From: Toxonevra muliebris
Taxonomy: Eukaryota > Arthropoda > Insecta > Diptera > Pallopteridae
Reading direction: 5' to 3'
NCBI GenBank assembly: GCA_963691655.1
Contig: OY829327.1
Coordinates: forward strand, 84,828,019-84,892,018
DNA: 64,000 nt
In this document: positions 36,949 through 48,923 of the stretch, one piece after another
Numbering within the stretch: position 1 is the stretch's first letter
How the letters are laid out: each line of letters begins with the position of its first letter
The notes under the pieces: generated by a model
The model's database searches: none
The model's input: the letters and a program-made list of their open reading frames with translations, nothing else
Told to the model about the DNA's origin: nothing
Translations under genes and position numbers: made by a program

Positions 36949-37605
36949 TTTTCATTTCATTCAATTTTATAATTTTATCTTTGTTCTATTTAACAGAACT
37001 AAAATTCATAAAGTAATTATTATATTTGATAAAACGATTGTTGTAATTAATCCCGGAATCCCGGGATTGAAATTCCGAAATTGAAATCCCGAAAGCGTCG
37101 AAAAGTGTTTTAGCATCGACATCCCTAATATATATGTGCATACAAACGTTCAATATGTGCTGTCTGCTTGTATCTTCTCACGAAAATCGTTCTAAGTCGA
37201 TTTCTACATTTTTTCAGACGAAACATTTGAAGTAGATGTTTTCCATATAAGTTGTTCAACATTCTATGTACACATTGGCCCATAGCTTTTTCTCGAATTG
37301 AGATATCAGTGCAATATTTTATCTGATTATTGATTTCAATATGCCTCCGACCAGGTGAAATACAAAATTGGAAAACATTCTAAGTCGACTTAGAATGCTA
37401 TTGCAAGAACTCGTCACTATGTATATGTATGTGTACGGCTACAAAAAATTTCATGACAGTAGAGAAGCACACAGAAAACAAGTCAAACAACGAACGAATC
37501 AAAGAATTTATTGTAATGTAAGTTTAGTTCACTTGGTGAAGTGTGATAGAGAAGATTGTTGACATTATTTTTGTAAAGTAAAAAACACAATTTTAAATCG
37601 TTATC
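36949..37605. other. Upstream region of the sorbitol dehydrogenase gene
   Basis: Contains the short hyphenated repeats CCCGGAATCCCGGGATT near 37052-37070 but no gene. The 5' UTR and promoter of the dehydrogenase should lie in its downstream part; no motif is clear enough to call. Confidence 0.4.
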
Positions 37606-39269
37606 ATGGCAAAGGATAATTTAACAGCTGTTTTATATGGCATCGAAGATTTGCGAATGGTGAGTACCAAACGCTCAAAAATCAAAAGTAGAAAATAACA
37701 ATTTTTCTACACGGCACCACCTCCTGGCTGGTAATGGCAAACCTCCAAGACCATTTGGGTCTTGGAGGGCTGTTGTGCCATAATAGAAGTACAAAAAAAT
37801 TTTGATTGATTTTTGCTACTTATACAATCAAAATCAAGTAATTTAAATACGTATGCTTACTTTAGTTCTATTTAAATTTATTTAAGATTTATTTAACCTT
37901 TATGTGACTTATTCTGTTAGTATATATAAATGCATATATAGCTATGAATGTTATTTGCCGATCTGATTAAGTATAGGCATATAATAATATTTTCATAATT
38001 TTTTGTTTTTTATTTATTTTAGGAACAACGTCCCATTCCTGAAATATCTGATAATGGTGATTATAAACTTTTAGTACCTTGTAAACTTAATTTTAATTTT
38101 ATAACTACATACACAAATACTTTATCCCTCACTCAGATGTTCTCTTGGAAATGGACTGTGTTGGAATCTGTGGGTCCGATGTACATTATTTAACTAAGGG
38201 GCGTATTGGTGACTTCGTTGTAACAGCACCAATGGTAATTGGGCATGAAGCTTCTGGCATTGTTGTAAAATTAGGGAAAAATGTTAAAACCCTTGCTGTG
38301 GGTGATCGCGTTGCTATAGAGCCCGGTGAACCCTGCAGATACTGTACATTCTGCAAAGAAGGACAATACAATCTGTGTCCGGACATGAAATTCTGCGCCA
38401 CACCCCCTTATGATGGCAATCTTACACGATTCTATAAACATCCAGCCGATTTCTGTTTTAAATTACCCGATCACGTTAGCATGGAAGAGGGAGCACTTTT
38501 GGAACCCCTTTCTGTAGGTGTGCATGCATGTCGTCGTGCTGGTGTAGGTCTCGGATCGAAAGTGCTCATTATGGGTGCTGGTCCAATTGGTCTGGTGACG
38601 TTGTTAACTGCTCAGTCCATGGGTGCATCTGAAATTCTAATAACTGATTTGGTACAACAACGTTTAGATGTGGCAAAGGAATTAGGTGCTACACACACAA
38701 TGTTGCTTAAGCCTGAAGCTAAAGCAGAAGACATAGCAAAGCAGATACATGAATGCATGACTGCACAGCCCGATATTTCGATTGATTGTTGTGGCGCAGA
38801 GAGTACAACAAGATTGGGTATTTTTGTAAGTTACACACAGGATTTTATTATGAAATATTGGTAGCTATACTAATTGATTTTAATTTCATCAGGCTACTCG
38901 GTCAGGTGGATGCTGTGTTATTGTTGGAATGGGCTCAGCCGAAACAAAAATTCCATTAATTAATGCCTTAGCACGTGAAGTTGATATACGCGGGGTTTTC
39001 CGCTATTGCAATGAGTAAGAGCATTTGACTTTTAGTTTAGTCTGAATGAATTTATTAATATTTATGTCTTTTTAACTTTATTCAGTTATTCCTCTGCTTT
39101 GGCTCTGGTAGCTTCTGGAAAAGTAAATGCCAAGCGTTTGATTACACATCATTTTGATATCACAGAGACGGCAAAAGCCTTCGATACCGCACGCTATGGG
39201 CATGGAGGAGCCATTAAAGTGATGATACATGCTCAGCCCAGAAATAAAAATAATAAGAATAAAGTCTAA
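37606..39269 (+). CDS. Sorbitol dehydrogenase (zinc, NAD-dependent)
   Basis: Exons 37606-37659, 38023-38056, 38137-38825, 38893-39014 and 39086-39269 give 360 residues, the usual length. The enzyme oxidises sorbitol to fructose with NAD+ in the cytosolic polyol pathway. Catalytic zinc residues are visible as C41 (GICGSDVHY), H66-E67 (VIGHEASG) and the Glu in the [12 protein letters not shown] segment. The lobe cysteines C96, C99, C102 and C110 ([15 protein letters not shown]) that bind structural zinc in related dehydrogenases are all present. The Rossmann motif GAGPIG follows. The protein ends in a Lys/Asn-rich tail. Drosophila has two paralogues (Sodh-1, Sodh-2) and I cannot choose between them. 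Intron 1 holds a SINE fragment starting 11 bp after the donor. AATAAA lies at 39416-39421. No broken site is seen, so the enzyme is probably functional. Confidence 0.95.
37671..37790 (+). mobile_element. SINE fragment in dehydrogenase intron 1
   Basis: Shares CACCACCTC(C/T)TGGCTGG, AATGGCAAACCTCCAAGA and CGCTCAAAAATCAAAA with the SINE at 9661-9984, in the opposite orientation. The tRNA-like head is missing. The middle is deleted, so the body joins directly to the tail GCTGTTGTGCCATAATAG. CTCCAAGAC...GTCTTGGAG forms a 9-bp hairpin at the joint. Confidence 0.75.
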
Positions 39270-39415
39270 CCGTTGATATTTGAAATCTTTGTCGAAATAT
39301 CAACGACTTCTTAACATTTAGGAAAAGCAATTTCGTCATTGTAGTACTATTTGTGATACCCACTGAGCGGCTACGACCATTTCGTATGTTTTCTCCAAAA
39401 TGTTCTTTGGTTTCA

Positions 39416-39421
39416 AATAAA
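39416..39421 (+). terminator. Candidate poly(A) signal of sorbitol dehydrogenase
   Basis: AATAAA 147 nt after the stop codon, in the TTTCAAATAAAGCAC context. Confidence 0.5.
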
Positions 39422-41848
39422 GCACTAAAAATTAAATTTTGATATCATAGAAACATTTTCTTGTAGTTTTTTTTCGGCGTATCCCCAGATGATTAATTTT
39501 TAGTGGAATAATTGCGTGATTAGATTGTGATGAAGTGTACTTACCTCGACTATTTTGATCTTATCAATTTTGATAATTTATTTCAAAATGTTTGGAATAA
39601 TCATTTAATCACTTAACACAACAATTTTCTCATTTGCCATTAACTTACTTATTATAAATAGCAATAGAGACAAAACTTGCTTATCATGTGATTTAGAGGT
39701 GAATGGGTGCAGTTCTATGACAATAAAATGTTATCAACACAAGTGTTGACGTACTTGATTTGTTTAGAATTATATATTGTTTTTAAAAAATAAATATTGT
39801 ATATTATGAACCTGAACCGCAATGTATGTAACAAAATATATTATGTCATTCAGCAAGGTCGTAAGATATTTATATTAACAAATGATATGCACTAGAAATC
39901 TTGGCATTGTATATACAAGCCCTAATCTATACATTTATTAGTGTAACTACAATTTTATTCCACAAGATCCAAAAGTGCTACGATATCTTATTATATATCA
40001 ATTTAAAGAGCTTGACGAGTAGGTTAGCCAAAAATTATCAGATTTAAAACCGGTTAAGCTAATTCCAAAATATTAGCGTCGGAAGTTTTTTAAAATTCGC
40101 TCATTGAACAAAGCATTGCATTCATCGTTGAAAAAATCATTGCTTAAGCGGGAATAAATAAATGAGAGAGAGAAGACATGAGTAACGGCATCTCTCAGAA
40201 TTATTTAACGAATTATCTGCATACACAAATAACAAATCAAACACCAACGAGTAGTTTGGTTCTCTTTTGATATTTGTTTTTTCATAAAAAAATTTCTTCC
40301 GCAAAAAAATAGCCCCAGTTACTGGGGCTTTACCGACTAGTCACTATTAATACGTACAGCTGAATTGTTCATAAATTTCAACTTTGAATGCGATTTCACG
40401 AATATAAAATTTGATTTCTTTTAAAGATGCTATATATTTTTGAAAGCTTATTGAATAATTAATTATATATAAAAAGAAATAGAATTTATCTTAAAAAATA
40501 AACCAAATTTTTGTACTTTACTCCAACATACTCATTATATTACAAAATAATGGTTGACCACTATTAATAGTGACCACTATAAATCAGAAATAAGAAACAA
40601 AGAAAATGAAAGAACAAGCAGAATAGCATTTTGCTGTTAGCAAGGATAATAATATATTTAAATTTTCAGATATATAACTTCAACATTTGAAATAAAATGA
40701 ATAAGTAAATGCATTTTCATTTAAATTTATATTTCTAATTGACTCTAGCAGTAGAATCACATAGCACGGAAATAGATTCACAATATATCCCAACTTTGGT
40801 AATTCCGTGCTTCGGCTGATGAAGAAAGTGTAGTTGTAAAATGGGTTTATCATTTGGCCGAGATAGGCTCCCAATAAATAAAACCTAGTAGGTTGTGTTG
40901 CTAACTGAATGAAGGACCTGAATTGCCTGAATAATTTTAAGAATGGTACACCAGGACGATATTGATACGAAGGGTAGGGGATGGAAGAAAAATACTTGCA
41001 CAAAAATTATGTCTCTTTGTGCTTAACATCTTTGCTTCAGACATTAAATTTCTATCTGTTAAGATAAACAAATTTCTTTATAGCCCCTGAAGACACCATT
41101 TTTCTCCCATATTGTGGGAGAACTAGAGGTGATGGACAAAAACTGATGATGATTTCAAAACTCCATTGGAATTATATTCGCATTAGCACGGAATTAGTTT
41201 TACTATAAAATTTTTAGCACGGAATTAGTTGCAATTAAAGGTTGTGGAAAATTGGAAATAAATGATTCAAATTCTATAAAATACTTAAATATTTTAACTT
41301 ATATCTAAAAAAAAAAGTCAAGCAATACATGAAACCTGAAATTTTTAACTTGGTACCGTTGACATCATCACAATTTCTTTTTAAAGATCAAAACGCCTTA
41401 GTGGCTCGGAATTAGCTGCATTTACCTTAAGGCGATTCTAATTAAATTTCGACTTAACACATATTGTATATCGTTTCTGGACTCAATTATTACTTGTGAA
41501 TTAAAATTAATCGAACCAGATACTCAGGAAAATAATTAGTGTAACTGTACCAATCTTTCCATTAGGGTAGTTTTTAAAAAGATCTATAATGCTGCTTTTA
41601 CTTGGGTATTTTTTGGTTTCATTCTCACAACGGACATATGCGAGACGCCGTTTTTCTCTGTTACAGTAAGGAAGAACTTCCAAACTGCTGGTCCACTGAT
41701 GAGAACCGCAATTCTATCTACCAATAACATCGGGTAGTAAATTGTCACAACTGAACATTGCGAAATGAATTAGTCCATTTCTACTACTTTTTTTACGGAT
41801 CTCATTTCTTGTACGACTTGAGATGGCAATATTTGCTACCGGTATATC
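39422..41848. other. Intergenic
   Basis: No gene is supported. Small structures: a perfect 8-bp-stem hairpin AGCCCCAG-TTA-CTGGGGCT at about 40312-40330, a palindrome CACTATTAATAGTG near 40559-40572, and the word GCACGGAATTAG twice near 41188-41228, with related forms at 40798-40810 (inverted) and near 41404. These suggest an old repeat array. Confidence 0.4.
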
Positions 41849-42690
41849 TAATGGTGCCAACTGTATTTGGGTAAAATTTAGTATATTTCTTATTGGAGCA
41901 CCTAAAAATCAAGTATCTACATACAAAAATCCAGTATTTATTAATTGAAAAAGTTATAATAACGAAAATTAATAAATACAATTTTTTCTGATTCCGAATC
42001 AGCAAACTGATCTGACATTGGACCATCTTTAACTTTCTTCGCTTTTGTTAAATCATATTTGTCTATATAGAACTACGTTTAGTCCTAGCACAAAGAAAAT
42101 TTTTTATTTGGAAACCTGTGCGAAACAAACTCGATGAACGAAAACTCTGATTCGCTTTAACCCTGTGATATTCCCAAACACCTTCGCATACAACTAAATT
42201 AGCATTGACAGATGAAAAAAATGTGTTCAATGGCCGAGAATTTAATGTTGCTGGAAATGTTTTTTTTTTGTGTTTTGCTATGCAATATGACGTTCGATGT
42301 CTGATTTGCCAGCAAAAGCAACGCTCAATCCCGATTTCCACTTTAAACAATATTCATCACTGGGCGTTTTGTCTTTAGCTTTTTCCAAGAATGCATACTT
42401 TTTTGCGAGATCATCATTAAAACACGTTTTCCAAGAACCTTTGGTGCCATTAACCCAGTAATGCCAGTCTGCGGTGCCATATGGCACCTTGTCGCTGAGC
42501 CGTTCCTGAGCCAGGTTCAAAAACAATTTCTTTCTCATGTTACTTTCTTGATCTATCTACTTTGGTTTCCGCTCGCCCTTAATGGGTTAAAATAATAAAT
42601 TGAATGAAAATGGGTGTGCGCCGAATTTTGTTAAAATGCAGTATCTTGAGCTCAAATCAAGTATAGTACTGGAAAATCCAGGCACCATTA
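41849..42690 (-). mobile_element. hAT-like element with 8-bp TSD and broken BED-finger ORF
   Basis: Exact 8-bp direct repeats GGTATATC lie at 41841-41848 and 42691-42698. They directly flank TIRs TAATGGTGCC and GGCACCATTA. The minus strand encodes, from 42538, a 5' transposase-like segment with a degenerate BED-type finger (EYCLKWKSGLSV, then AGKSDIERH). An in-frame TAG follows at about 42278-42280, next to a poly(A) run. The reading continues in another frame with NANLVVCEGVWEYHRVKANQ, a phrase I associate with insect hAT-type transposase N-termini. The catalytic domain is absent, so this is an 842-bp dead or non-autonomous copy. Confidence 0.8.
42278..42538 (-). pseudogene. hAT-like transposase 5' fragment (broken)
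   Basis: A frame of 86 residues ends in a premature TAG within the degenerate finger: the second zinc ligand appears as Trp (C-x2-W). Related coding sequence continues to about 42063 in a second frame, so the gene is frameshifted near a run of A residues. It lies inside the 8-bp-TSD element and cannot make an intact protein. Confidence 0.6.
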
Positions 42691-42765
42691 GGTATATCTA
42701 ATGCCTGGTTAAAAAGGTTAACACTGATAACATGTGCAATAAAATTTAACTGCTTTTATGACACA

Positions 42766-42850
42766 GTGGCCCATCGAGCGGCCCTAAAGTGAGCTTTTCG
42801 CATCTATTCACACTATCTACTACGCCACGGCTACCACATATCGACCATAT
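42766..42850 (-). mobile_element. Rearranged SINE remnant
   Basis: On minus, a tRNA-like head GGTAGCCGTGGCGTAGTAGA runs straight into ATGCGAAAAGCTC and GGGCC, words near the 3' end of the SINE at 9661-9984. This suggests a head-tail deletion derivative or a relative of that SINE. Short and degenerate. Confidence 0.4.
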
Positions 42851-42874
42851 ATCGTGCGTCTGTTACCAAACTGC

Positions 42875-43220
42875 CATAAGTCAAAAAATCTAATATTCGA
42901 CAAAACCGCATTTAAAGATGTCAGTAAACTTACACTCAGTAGAACACAATAACGATACATTTTCTTCTCATGAAGAGAGTTCATAAGGTACCGTTACGTT
43001 TTATTTACACAAGATAAAGGATTAAATAATAGTTATTTCTGTATACATAATTCAAAACTTTTCTTCTCTTTTTTTTGGAGAAAAGGGCATTTTAAGTTTT
43101 CAAGGATCTACCACTCCGTAGAATGTTGTAATGAGAAGAGTTTATGAGATACCGTTATAATTTTTTTTACACCAAGTAAAACATTAAAAACAGTTAGTTC
43201 TGCATACTTAACTCGTTTTT
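42875..43220. repeat. Dispersed repeat, copy 1 (second copy 58915-59125)
   Basis: Shared words in order are CATAAGTCAAAAA, CTACCACTCCGTAGAA, TACCGTTA/TACCTTTA and TTTACA(T/C)AAGATAAA. Within 42875-43220 the GAGAGTTCATAAGGTACCG-type segment occurs twice (about 42970 and 43138), so this copy is internally duplicated. Class unknown. Confidence 0.6.
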
Positions 43221-44335
43221 TTTTTTTTGGATTATGATTATTTAAATCATTGTAAGAAGTAATATACATTACGCACACATTCTTTATAAGGCCGTAGACA
43301 ACCGTAATTCATACACTAGTCAAATATCACACTTTCCTGAGCCATCATTCAAAGACCTGTGCCGTTTTAGAATCTTACAAAATAATAAATAAATACAAAT
43401 TTTATCATACATACATTTAAGTATTTATTTTTCTTTAAGAAAACTCAAAAAATGGCATTATAAATTAAATTTTACAAAAAGCTAATAAACTACAATTTGT
43501 TCAATTCATTTATATAGATAACTGCTGCTATAACATTTTTTAAATGCGTTTTTGAAGACTTAAGGAATTTCGCATTTTATGAGTACAAATTTCAATTCAT
43601 TTATTTGTTTAAAATACTTTTCACTTTCTGCGAATAATATTTAGAAATCGTTTCTTTAAAAACACATATTTATATAGAGATTCTTAAATATCAGATTTTT
43701 ATAAAAATTTAGTGTCATTATTTTACTAGATTATTTTCGAGAGAAAACTATGGAGCATGTTATGAATTCGATTTTCCATCGAAATCCAAATGAATCCACA
43801 TTCAATTCCGATCACATCGAAAGTTGATTTTAGGTCATGACTATATACAATTTTAAGTTTGTGTTCTTAATTGAGAAATTTTTAGGCACTCGTACATTTA
43901 ACAAAAATAGGAATAAGAAAAAATGGTTTTTAATTTTACAAATAAGGAAGCTGCCTTCAAGAAAATGAAAAATATAAAATTATATGTGATAAAGCACCGC
44001 GGACGGAAAGCCTTATGCAATATATGCAATGCATTTTTAGAATTAGAATTTAAAGTTAAATTAAAAATCAAATTCAAAAGGCAAATTATGACTGAAAATA
44101 AATTCTTTCAAGTTGTGCGTTCATTATTTTACGATAATATCATATATATAGACTTTGCGCGTGAGATTATAAAAAATAAATAGAATCATACACAAATATG
44201 TAAGCATTGAAAAAAAAAAAAATAAATTACTTTAAATTACTTCAGATTACAAATAATGCCTTTCATTGAATCATAGTTTCACTTTTTAGACGAAACATCG
44301 ATTCTGCGACGTTGTTAGCGTGGCATGGTTGTGCT
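43221..44335. other. Intergenic and arrestin 3' UTR
   Basis: No supported gene. The part just below 44336 is the presumed 3' UTR of the minus-strand arrestin gene. An 86-codon plus ORF at 43923-44183 has a Lys/Ile-rich, AT-driven composition and is not believed. Confidence 0.4.
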
Positions 44336-47300
44336 TTAAATATGTGTTGGTGCACTGGGATTGAACTGAAATGTCGGATAACGTGGCGCAAAGTTTGCAT
44401 CACCAACAACCGTGGTATGCTCATCATCTTTGCCGGCAACCGCTCCTTTATAATCGGTCTCAACAAATTGAGGAGGCGCTGCAATTAAAAATTTGATTAA
44501 GAACTCTTAAGGAACTAGTCGTGCGGACTTACGTATATTTGGATAGAGCTGCCCACCAGCACTATCAGCGACATTCCAACCCAAGGCGCCACCAGCACCA
44601 TTGGGGGGACTAGCTGGACTAACGGGTTGTGTTGGTGCCAGTGAGGGATCGTCGTGGTGCTGTTGTGGTGGCACTTGTGCTGGCACATCAGTGTAGGGTG
44701 CTGGCGGCTTAAATGAAGCCAACGGTATAGTACCCAAAATAATGGGTATATTACCAGATAAATTACGATGTGGTCCGCTAACATCACATTCAACCTAAAC
44801 GAAATGAATATTTTTGTGTATTTGAGCTACAGGACAAAAGTTACATAAATTATGAATCTGGAAATACAAACATGCAAATCATAGTCCAATGTAATAATTC
44901 CACAATTGAGCAAATTCGTTGGAGGCAATGGTGGAATCTCCAGTTGCTGCGAAAAAGTACGCGACTCCCCGGCTGCCACCGGACCAATAGTTAATTCCGA
45001 AATGGTCACTTTAGATTGTTTCTTTTCGCTACGTGGTTGATTGGTAATGAAAGTTACACGCTTGCGTAAAATGAATTTAACAGAACTAATGCCCACGTTA
45101 CTGACATTGTCACATTCGCATGTGATGGGGATAACCTGTCCCGAAACATATCCAGTTACCGGTACAGAAATAATAACCGACAGAGGACCTGAGCGACAAC
45201 AGAAACAGCAAAACGTTTTCTCAAGCTCGAGCTTAAATGGTTCCTGAAATTATATTATTTAGTAATGTTTGTATATATCCAATTATGAAATATCATTAGT
45301 GACGCATCTCACCTTAACACGAGGGTTAATGTTCAAATCAACTGGGGCAATTACAGTAAATGCCATTTTAATATCTTGGTCAAACTTCCACGGACGATCT
45401 AGTGTCACTTTAATCGTGTAACGCACATGCCCAAATTCACCCTCAAATGATGAAGGCAAAGTAGGTGGTAGAGCACAAGTGAAGGGATACGTGTGTGTAC
45501 CACCGGGCAGTTCAGTTTCGGCACCTATACGGATATGATATATGAGAACATGCAAATAAATACGAACATAACAATCTTCTTACTATTTTTTCCACCCAAC
45601 AAGTAATATTGTATTTGGAAGTATTCCTCGTGTCCCTTTAAGCATATCGTCTCGTCTTCAGTTTTGCCTTCACTGTTGGTTACACTTTTGGTCTCTGACC
45701 ATTCCGTGTTTGCTTCACCCAAAAAACGTATAATGATACCTAACAGAGTTAAACGTGCAAAATTGTGCGAAAAGTAAGTATAATAAAATAAACTTAGAAT
45801 TTGTTGTATGTGTAAAATTTAGATATTTTTGAATTTCATTAACTCTAATAGTGATGAGTTTCGATTGTGATCTTCTTACGTTGGTGAATTCGCTGCTATC
45901 GTCTACGCTCCCATACATATGAGAGTTTTCTGCTTTCATAGACCGATAATTTTTTCGCCAAATGATGAAATGCTTTTTCGCGACATATGTATACCTGAAG
46001 CTTTATACGTGAAATTTTTTATTTTGCGGCAAATATCTCTAGCTTCAGACATTAAGACAACAATAAGACATAATCTTGTATCGAGACCTATAGTTTGAGT
46101 ATACGTAGTATTACGTATTTTCTTCAAATTATCTCCTAGTACGTTATCTTTCTTAAAGTTTTTCTTTTTTGATGGCGACAGCGGTCTTTCTTCGCCATGC
46201 GGTCCTTTTTTGAACATGTAAAGTGAATCTATTTCACTTCGTCTGTCATCAAAGAGCAATTGAATTTTTTTTTTTTTTTCTGGAAAATGGAAATATTTTC
46301 GTCATTGTTCATCTTTAACCACAGAACATGTATTCCATCTGATAAAAACTGATGATATTTTGATACATTTCACCAAATAGAAGAGTACATAAGAATCGTA
46401 ACGAATATGGTACGCTCAAATTTGTAAATAGGTATCAAATTGAAATTTTTCAAATTATTACGTTAATTATACCGTTGTAGACAATAAAAAAATGGTATGC
46501 ATTCGATCCAATATTTTGAAGAAGACTTGATATTGTGGAAATTGCCACCATCTTTCCAAGCCGGATGTTGACGTAGCAATAGATTCAGTAACTTCTCGTC
46601 GGGTATCAATTTGCCTGATTTGTTGAAGAGAAAATGTAATGTTCTGTATATGACAGCAGGTGAAGTTTCTCCTTTGCATATAATACAAGTGATAAATGCC
46701 TTTACCCTTGATAAATGCTCTTATCTTTGATTGTGAACCAAAAGATTCTACAGAATTGGTCAGACAAACAATTTATGTTTAAATTTCGATTATTTATTCA
46801 GTTTTCTTGTAAGATCCTACAATTTTTATTTTATTAAGTATCACAGACACTTTGTTTTTTCAATGTAACTGTTGTTTCAATTTGATATTTTGTTTCGTGC
46901 AAGAAAAGTTTTTTTTTTGCGTTCCCGTATTTTTGTGCATTTTTGTCTATCACAGAGAGTAATTTTTGTTTTCTCTGAATTTACCAGATTTTGTCCAAAA
47001 AGTACGGATGCAGACCAAATATTGTGGAATAAAATCTATTTGTTTTTGTGTAAAGTAAATTTTGTAATTTGTTGTGAAGTTTTGTGTTATTTTGCGGCAA
47101 GTGCTGCAAAAACATTCACTTATGTCATTCCAGCGAATTAAAAAAAAAACGGAACAAAAAACTCATAAAAATTTAGTTTTAAATGTTATTTATTTAAGTG
47201 GACCAAAACTATTGGAGACACTACAATAAAAAAAAAACTCTACCCCGCGGTGGTGTGAAAATGAGTTTATCAATTTTGTTATATTTTGAAATTTCCTAAT

Positions 47301-48923
47301 CATCTTTTTATATGTATTTCGAAAGTACAATATATTGAAAGTATGCTGTAAAAATTTTATCAAAAATTAATAACTATGTGCTATACATAGTCGAGAGCGC
47401 CGGTTGGTTGGTTAAAACTTTAAAAGCGTTTTTCTCGAAACGTTTTTTTGATCGGCCCAGTGATTTGAAGAAATTTTATAAAGCCGAATGGGCTGAAATT
47501 TTAATACGTTATTTTACACGTCAATGGCTCTCGCAGTTAGTAGAATTGTTTATTTTTAATCATAATTTCCTATTTTTTATCCCGATTTTCAACAAAAAAA
47601 ACCTTATTTTTTTTTTTAGAAGTCTGCCATTTTGTTATTTTTTAATAAAAATGTTTAAATCTACTACCTGCCAGAATGGCAAATCTACAGAATGATATTC
47701 TATTGAAATTTTTTGTCTAAGATGACTTCGAGTGTCGCAATCACCCGGGCCAGCCACACACCTTTTTTTTAGGTGTCCACTTTGGGCGTAAACAACACTA
47801 AAAAAATATAGTAAAATAAACTCAAACACTTTTTTTTTGTATAGTTAAAGATGCCAATAGTAACATATAAAAAACTTTAAATGATTGTTTTTTATTTTGT
47901 TATAATAATAAAGAATTCCCGTAAAAGCCTTGAAAATTAGGCCGGAACACCAGACTACATCCTTAAACAAATTTGCGCTTACATTTGAAATAAAAAACAA
48001 AGCAGGAACTGTTTGGCAGTATAAAATTTGTTTTCTGCAGTGACTTCACCTTGTTATGTAAATACACCTTAATGATATCTAATCAAAAATGGATACAAAA
48101 GGCAAGGGATAAACAAAAATTAGATATAATGAAATATTGTTACTTGTGGTTAAGTGATCCAGTCTACGCTTATTTCGATGGCTAATAATGTTAAAAGCAT
48201 TGTTTCAATAAAAGTTTGGTACTTTATAGTGCAGTTATACTACTATACGTTAAGGAAATATATACTTTACCGCCCCACTATCTTTACACCTTTCACAATT
48301 TTATAACAAATAATGACAAAGAAGTATGAACTGCATATAAAAGTGGCAACCAGACTGTGATGGGGACCGCCACCGGCTTTCAGAGTTGGAATTACTAAAT
48401 TCCTTCAAAAACATATACATGTGTGTGTGTGTGTGTATGTGGGTGGGGGAAGATAGAAAGCATCACGCACGTAAAGTCGACTTCATGGCGGCAGCAGCGG
48501 CGCTAAAAATAAAAAAAAATTCGACGACGACGAAACCGCTTTTTCAAGTTTCAGAAAGAAAAAAGTATATTAAAAATAGCTGCAGCAAAAACAGCGGCTG
48601 TTGCTGCTTCTGCTGAGTGGCATGCAGGGGAGGTGGTGGCTGTTCTTGTGTTTGGTACTACTCCCATTGTCAAGTGATGCCGTCACTATCATGAGTAATG
48701 CTCGACGAAGTCTCTTTTTTTTTTTGTTTGCAATCGCGACAACTTATTAGCAAGTATTTTATAACAAATCATATATCAATAAAAAAAATTAGTTTTCTTA
48801 ACTCTTACCTCGCACTTTTTTTGGTGAATCAAAAGTAAGATTCACTTGTCCATTAACTGTTTGTCCTGCATAATAGGTATTCCATGGATTGTCCAATTGA
48901 ATTTCACAACCTTTAAGACCCAT
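44336..48923 (-). CDS. Arrestin domain-containing protein (alpha-arrestin)
   Basis: Minus-strand exons in coding order: 48809-48923, 45584-45739, 45313-45524, 44872-45243, 44533-44794 and 44336-44478. Phases agree throughout and give 419 residues. Residues about 5-165 form the arrestin N domain (start GLKGCEIQLDNPWNTYYAGQ, then LPGGTHTYPFTCALPPTLPS and FGHVRYTIKVTLDRPW). Residues about 165-310 form the C domain (VPVTGYVSGQVIPI, ending near NIPIILGTIPL). The tail is Pro/Gln/Ala-rich. Alpha-arrestins are cytosolic adaptors that bring ubiquitin ligases of the NEDD4 type to membrane cargo, usually through PPxY motifs; I see PPAPY but no canonical PPxY. Intron 1 is 3.1 kb and its 3' end coincides with a repeat. 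The subfamily member is not assigned. Confidence 0.93.
45741..46340 (-). repeat. Dispersed repeat, copy 2, abutting arrestin exon 2
   Basis: Homologous with 30753-31360 from TAACAGAGTTAAA onwards. Its outer end, read on minus as TTTAACTCTGTTA, ends next to the AG acceptor of arrestin exon 2 (exon starts at 45739). The minus strand retains part of the shared reading NLKKIRNTTYTQTIGLD. Confidence 0.65.
46870..46985 (+). repeat. Dispersed repeat, copy 2 (inverted copy 33930-34040)
   Basis: Contains ATTTTGTTTCGTGCAAGAAA, GTTCCCGTATTT and TTTTTGTCTATCACAGAGAG in the order found on minus at 33930-34040. Confidence 0.55.

Larger units (their letters stand above)
45740..48808 (-). other. Arrestin intron 1 with repeats
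   Basis: Bounded by GTAAGA (minus) at 48808 and TTAG at 45740-45743. It includes dispersed repeats at 45741-46340 and 46870-46985, and a GT tract with TATG at about 48420-48438. Nothing coding is supported. Confidence 0.6.

Noticed and set aside
40680..41003. 107-codon minus ORF
   Set aside because: No family resemblance and aromatic/Leu-rich chance composition; lies in a repeat-containing gap.
43923..44183. 86-codon plus ORF downstream of the arrestin gene
   Set aside because: Lys/Ile/Phe/Asn composition follows base composition; no recognisable motif.
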